From: a virus
Length of the DNA: 64,000 nt
IMG/VR virus record: IMGVR_UViG_3300044957_000168
Location: 1 to 64,000 of that record
Reading direction: 5' to 3' (one strand)
Part shown: positions 61,021 to 64,000 of the stretch, piece after piece
Layout of the letters: each line of letters opens with the position of its first letter
How positions within the stretch are numbered: position 1 is the stretch's first letter
Position numbers and translations under genes: made by a program
The notes under the pieces: model-generated
What the model was told of the DNA's origin: nothing
What the model saw: the letters and a program-made list of their open reading frames with translations, nothing else
Databases searched by the model: none

Positions 61021-61050
61021 ACTTTATAAGTTTATTGATTAAATTAAAAT

Positions 61051-61061
61051 TTAGTATATTT
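61051..61061 (+). promoter_or_regulatory. Candidate promoter of the third giant gene
   Basis: TTAGTATATTT lies 18 bases before the ATG at 61079 in an AT-rich gap, matching the elements at 23161 and 46321 except for the final G. Confidence 0.4.
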
Positions 61062-61078
61062 AATATATAATATATCTT

Positions 61079-64000
61079 ATGAAAAAATCTGTAAGAATAA
61101 GAAAAGCACTTCCAGGAGAAAAACCAGGGTATTATAATAAGACAGCCAAGTTTTTGAAAAAGGCTCAAATGGGCATGGAAGTAAATTCACCAAGTAATGA
61201 TCCTCAAAGATTAAATGCAATATATACTAATGTATATGCTTCTTTAATGTCTGACATTACTCCAGATGTAATTTATAGTTCATTAATTGGTGAGTATGCT
61301 TTAGATGAGAATACTGCTCTTATGATATTAAGATCTGCATTAGGAAAACTTGCAGAAGAAGGTAAAATTGATCCAGAGTCTTTAGAGGGTGGTAATTCAC
61401 AACAAAATCAAAAACAAGAAGAACAACCTAGTGAAACACAAGACAGAGAAAGTCAAGAAGAATATGATCAACGCATGTCTGAAGATGCTGAACAAGATGA
61501 GTTGGCAATGTCAGATGAAGGTTATTATGATGAAGAAGAAGCAGCAAATAATGATAATTCTCATTTAGATACCGAACAAGAACAACAACAACAGGCTTTT
61601 GCATTTGGTGGTTACTATGATACGGGTGGTGAGTCAGATGAAGATTATTCAGATTACTATGATGATTCAAATCAAAGTTCTTCTCCAGAAAATGCTGTTA
61701 TAAATCAATATAATAATCCTGGTCAAAATAAAATGAAGAAACCTTTTTCTATGGAAGATCTAATAAATATGACACCAGGTATTCAAGGTACTCAATCTGT
61801 ACCAGGTATAGAAGATTATTTAGGAGATTATAGACCTATATCAGAATCATATGGGTCAATGGATTACTTACCACAAGCACAATGGGGAGGATTAAGTTTA
61901 CTACCTGGTTTAACAAGACAAGTTGAAAAAGGCATAGAAGCTTTTAATAAAGGCTATAGTGCAATTAGGGGTTTAAGTCCAATGACTAATGTATCAGGTA
62001 TAAGAAAAGCACTTCCACTTGCTACATTAACAGGAGAAGCTTTAACTAAATTACCATATATTGGAAAAAAATTAGCTCCACAATTAAAAACCACATTTAC
62101 ACAAAACAGAAATCATTTATGGAAGGTTTTAAATGGTGCTGGTCCAAATCAAGAAATTTTTGGAAATGTTGGAACTCGTGCTAATCCTGATGGTAGTTTA
62201 CAAGTAAATAGATTATTACTATATCAAGATGATGTAGCAAAAATAGTTAGTCAAATTGAAGACTCTGGAAGTCCTGCTGCAGTTATAGAACCAGATGGTT
62301 CAATGAGTTGGGATTATAGCAAAACACTTCCTGAAAGAAAAGTATTTGAGCTTGGTGAAGTACAACCAATGGCTGCAGCAGATGGTTTAGTAAGTGGTGT
62401 ATATCCCATGAATTCTAAAGTAACTGGTGGAGTGGATGATAAAGGAAATAAATTTTTTGAGATTTCACATAAATTTGGCCCTAATCAAACATTACCTTTT
62501 GGATCAACATCAAGTAAAGCAAAAGAATTAACATTTAAAAATAGATTTTATTATAAAACTGTAGTTGATCCTGCTACTAATCAAACATCTATTAAAGTGT
62601 TTGGACCATTGGGAGAAGAATTAACACCTGGCACTCAAACTAAATTTAAAATACAAAGACCTTTTATACCATCTGTATTAAGAACTGTAGCAGAAAAATT
62701 TTTGCAAGATCCTAATACACCTTTTCCAAATTTTCAAGTAGATTTTGGAAGAAATCCAAACGGTCCTTTTACAAGTAGGGTTGGTCGCGTAGATATTACT
62801 TCTACTCCACCATCTACAGTAGATAGGTTAAGTACTAGGGGTAAAATTGGTAGAGGTTTAGAAAATTTTGCTTTAAGTACTTATATACCACAAATATTTG
62901 GATTAGGTAATCCATTAAGAACATCTCCAAAAAATGTAACTCCATTAAAACTTCCAGTTCTTGGATATACAAGTTCTGCATTAGGTCCTAATGTTGTTAA
63001 TCCAGCACTTGAAACTGGTGTTGCTAGTGACATTGCAAATGCAATGAACTATAAATATAGAATAGGACGTAATGCATTAATAGGAGCAGGAGGATTAGGT
63101 TACTTAGGGTATAAGACTTGGGATGCTTTTTATAATCAGTGTCAATGTGATAATCCAACAGGTAGAAATTATATGCCTAAAGATGAGTATGGTAATTGTC
63201 CTTGTGGAGGAGATGTTGATGATAAAAGAATACTAGATCCTACAGAACAGCCGACTGTTCAAGATATTATGAAGTTTTTGGATGAGCAGGGTCTTTATCC
63301 TACTGAAAAAGATTACTATAGACTTAAAGGAAAAAATAAAAGAAGTAAAGCTGTTGATTATAAAACTGGAGGTATAACAGAAAAACAATTTGTAAAAGCA
63401 TTCTCTTCTAAATTCCAAGATGGTGGACCTCAAGATCAATCATTGGGTAAAGGTAAAAGAATGGATACCCTTACTAATGATGTAGAAGCTAGAAAAGATA
63501 TCTTTAAAAGTAAACTTAAAGATAATTCTAATGTAGCTCTTACAAAAGAAATTTATAAAAATGCACAAAGTAATCCTCAGATCTTAAACATGTTAATGCA
63601 AGATGGTCCTAAAGAAAATCTTGCTGAAGATACAGGAATGCAAACAGCACAATTTGGAGGAGTTCCTAATTGGTATACTGGATATAACACAGCTTTATCA
63701 CCAAAAGAGTATAGAAAGTTATATAGACAAATGAAAAGAATGATACCAAGAGGTCTAGATATATCTAGAGCTAACATGGCATCAAACTTTTATGACAATA
63801 GATTTATGCAGCCAGGTTACGGTACAGTAGTTACTACACCTGAGTATATGAATATGCTTGCTATGTCTTCATTACCATTGTACAAAAGTGCAGCCAATGT
63901 TTATGGAGGTGGTAGAAAACCTTCTGAATTACAAGCATATGAAGCTACAGCAATCAATAATGAAAAAGGAATACCATTACTTCCTGAAATGACTCCAGAC
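61079..64000 (+). CDS. Giant putative virion cargo protein, third (3'-partial)
   Basis: ATG at 61079 opens a frame that is still open at the window end (974 codons seen). The N-terminal part has KTAKFLKKAQMGMEV. A very acidic low-complexity stretch follows (~120-210, many Asp/Glu/Tyr/Gln), then MDYLPQAQWGGLSLLPGLTR (~260), a long mixed region, and a probable membrane segment (ALIGAGGLGYLGYKTWDAFY, ~665-685) before a Cys-rich bit (CQCDNPTGRNYMPKDEYGNC). The DGG or FGG elements recur later. Architecture resembles the two preceding giants. Function is unknown. Confidence 0.6.
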   Translation, partial: MKKSVRIRKALPGEKPGYYNKTAKFLKKAQMGMEVNSPSNDPQRLNAIYTNVYASLMSDITPDVIYSSLIGEYALDENTALMILRSALGKLAEEGKIDPESLEGGNSQQNQKQEEQPSETQDRESQEEYDQRMSEDAEQDELAMSDEGYYDEEEAANNDNSHLDTEQEQQQQAFAFGGYYDTGGESDEDYSDYYDDSNQSSSPENAVINQYNNPGQNKMKKPFSMEDLINMTPGIQGTQSVPGIEDYLGDYRPISESYGSMDYLPQAQWGGLSLLPGLTRQVEKGIEAFNKGYSAIRGLSPMTNVSGIRKALPLATLTGEALTKLPYIGKKLAPQLKTTFTQNRNHLWKVLNGAGPNQEIFGNVGTRANPDGSLQVNRLLLYQDDVAKIVSQIEDSGSPAAVIEPDGSMSWDYSKTLPERKVFELGEVQPMAAADGLVSGVYPMNSKVTGGVDDKGNKFFEISHKFGPNQTLPFGSTSSKAKELTFKNRFYYKTVVDPATNQTSIKVFGPLGEELTPGTQTKFKIQRPFIPSVLRTVAEKFLQDPNTPFPNFQVDFGRNPNGPFTSRVGRVDITSTPPSTVDRLSTRGKIGRGLENFALSTYIPQIFGLGNPLRTSPKNVTPLKLPVLGYTSSALGPNVVNPALETGVASDIANAMNYKYRIGRNALIGAGGLGYLGYKTWDAFYNQCQCDNPTGRNYMPKDEYGNCPCGGDVDDKRILDPTEQPTVQDIMKFLDEQGLYPTEKDYYRLKGKNKRSKAVDYKTGGITEKQFVKAFSSKFQDGGPQDQSLGKGKRMDTLTNDVEARKDIFKSKLKDNSNVALTKEIYKNAQSNPQILNMLMQDGPKENLAEDTGMQTAQFGGVPNWYTGYNTALSPKEYRKLYRQMKRMIPRGLDISRANMASNFYDNRFMQPGYGTVVTTPEYMNMLAMSSLPLYKSAANVYGGGRKPSELQAYEATAINNEKGIPLLPEMTPD

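Noticed and set aside
61428-61670. A His/Leu/Asn-rich minus-strand ORF
   Set aside because: It is the antisense of the acidic Asp/Glu/Gln stretch in the third giant protein; the composition is an artefact.
1-64000. CRISPR arrays, tRNA genes, integrase or attachment sites
   Set aside because: I looked for regular spaced repeats, cloverleaf-type sequences and recombinase genes and found none I could support.

Overview
The window looks like double-stranded DNA tailed-phage sequence whose host is a member of the Bacteroidetes. Supporting signs are a VirE-N type primase-helicase, a DUF3127-like single-strand-binding protein, a near-perfect Bacteroidetes promoter (TTTG-N21-TATCTTTG at 2703-2736), and A-rich start-codon contexts without a Shine-Dalgarno pattern. 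I see no rRNA, tRNA, integrase, CRISPR array or insertion sequence.

The window holds two different phage gene sets, both mainly on the + strand, meeting at about 22.9-23.1 kb. Region A (1-22,916, moderate GC) is siphovirus-like. It starts inside a primase-helicase gene and continues with a small lipoprotein, a resolvase-like nuclease, an ERF annealing protein with a YqaJ-like exonuclease, an SSB-like protein and a run of small overlapping genes including a sigma-like regulator. Then come the small and large terminase, large tail proteins, a tape measure protein, tail-completion genes, a minus-strand pair resembling tail-assembly chaperones, a protease-scaffold, major capsid protein, tail protein, portal, connector, holin and amidase. 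A 52-codon AT-rich ORF and a strong terminator (23101-23134) close the region.

Region B (about 23,100-64,000, clearly AT-richer) carries its own terminase, portal, scaffold-like protein and capsid protein. Before them lie an HU/IHF-like protein, a zinc-ribbon protein and a PD-(D/E)XK nuclease. No tape measure or sheath is visible. Short connector or ring candidates precede a very large (1833 aa) tail protein. This layout is what one expects of a short-tailed crAss-like (Crassvirales-type) phage, but that assignment is by gene order and motif memory, not by a search. Unusual parts are nine tiny Lys/Gly-rich basic proteins after the capsid gene, a ferritin-like protein in the virion operon, a Cys-rich tandem-repeat protein with two fibre-like proteins, and three giant proteins after the tail gene.

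The giant-protein cluster (54,103 to window end) is the best candidate for something undescribed. The first protein joins an N-terminal SET-domain signature, Cys-rich mini-repeats and two HExxH metalloprotease-like halves. All three giants share an LP-(K/Q)-AQ-x-G motif, and several carry a KKGG plus GY-x-VED module. The second giant is interrupted by a +1 shift at TTT-TAA. I infer virion cargo that is processed and perhaps ejected into the host.

The presence of two complete head/packaging modules means the window is either a chimeric assembly or a real junction of two phages. Resolving that comes first, because it decides whether any cross-region statement is meaningful.
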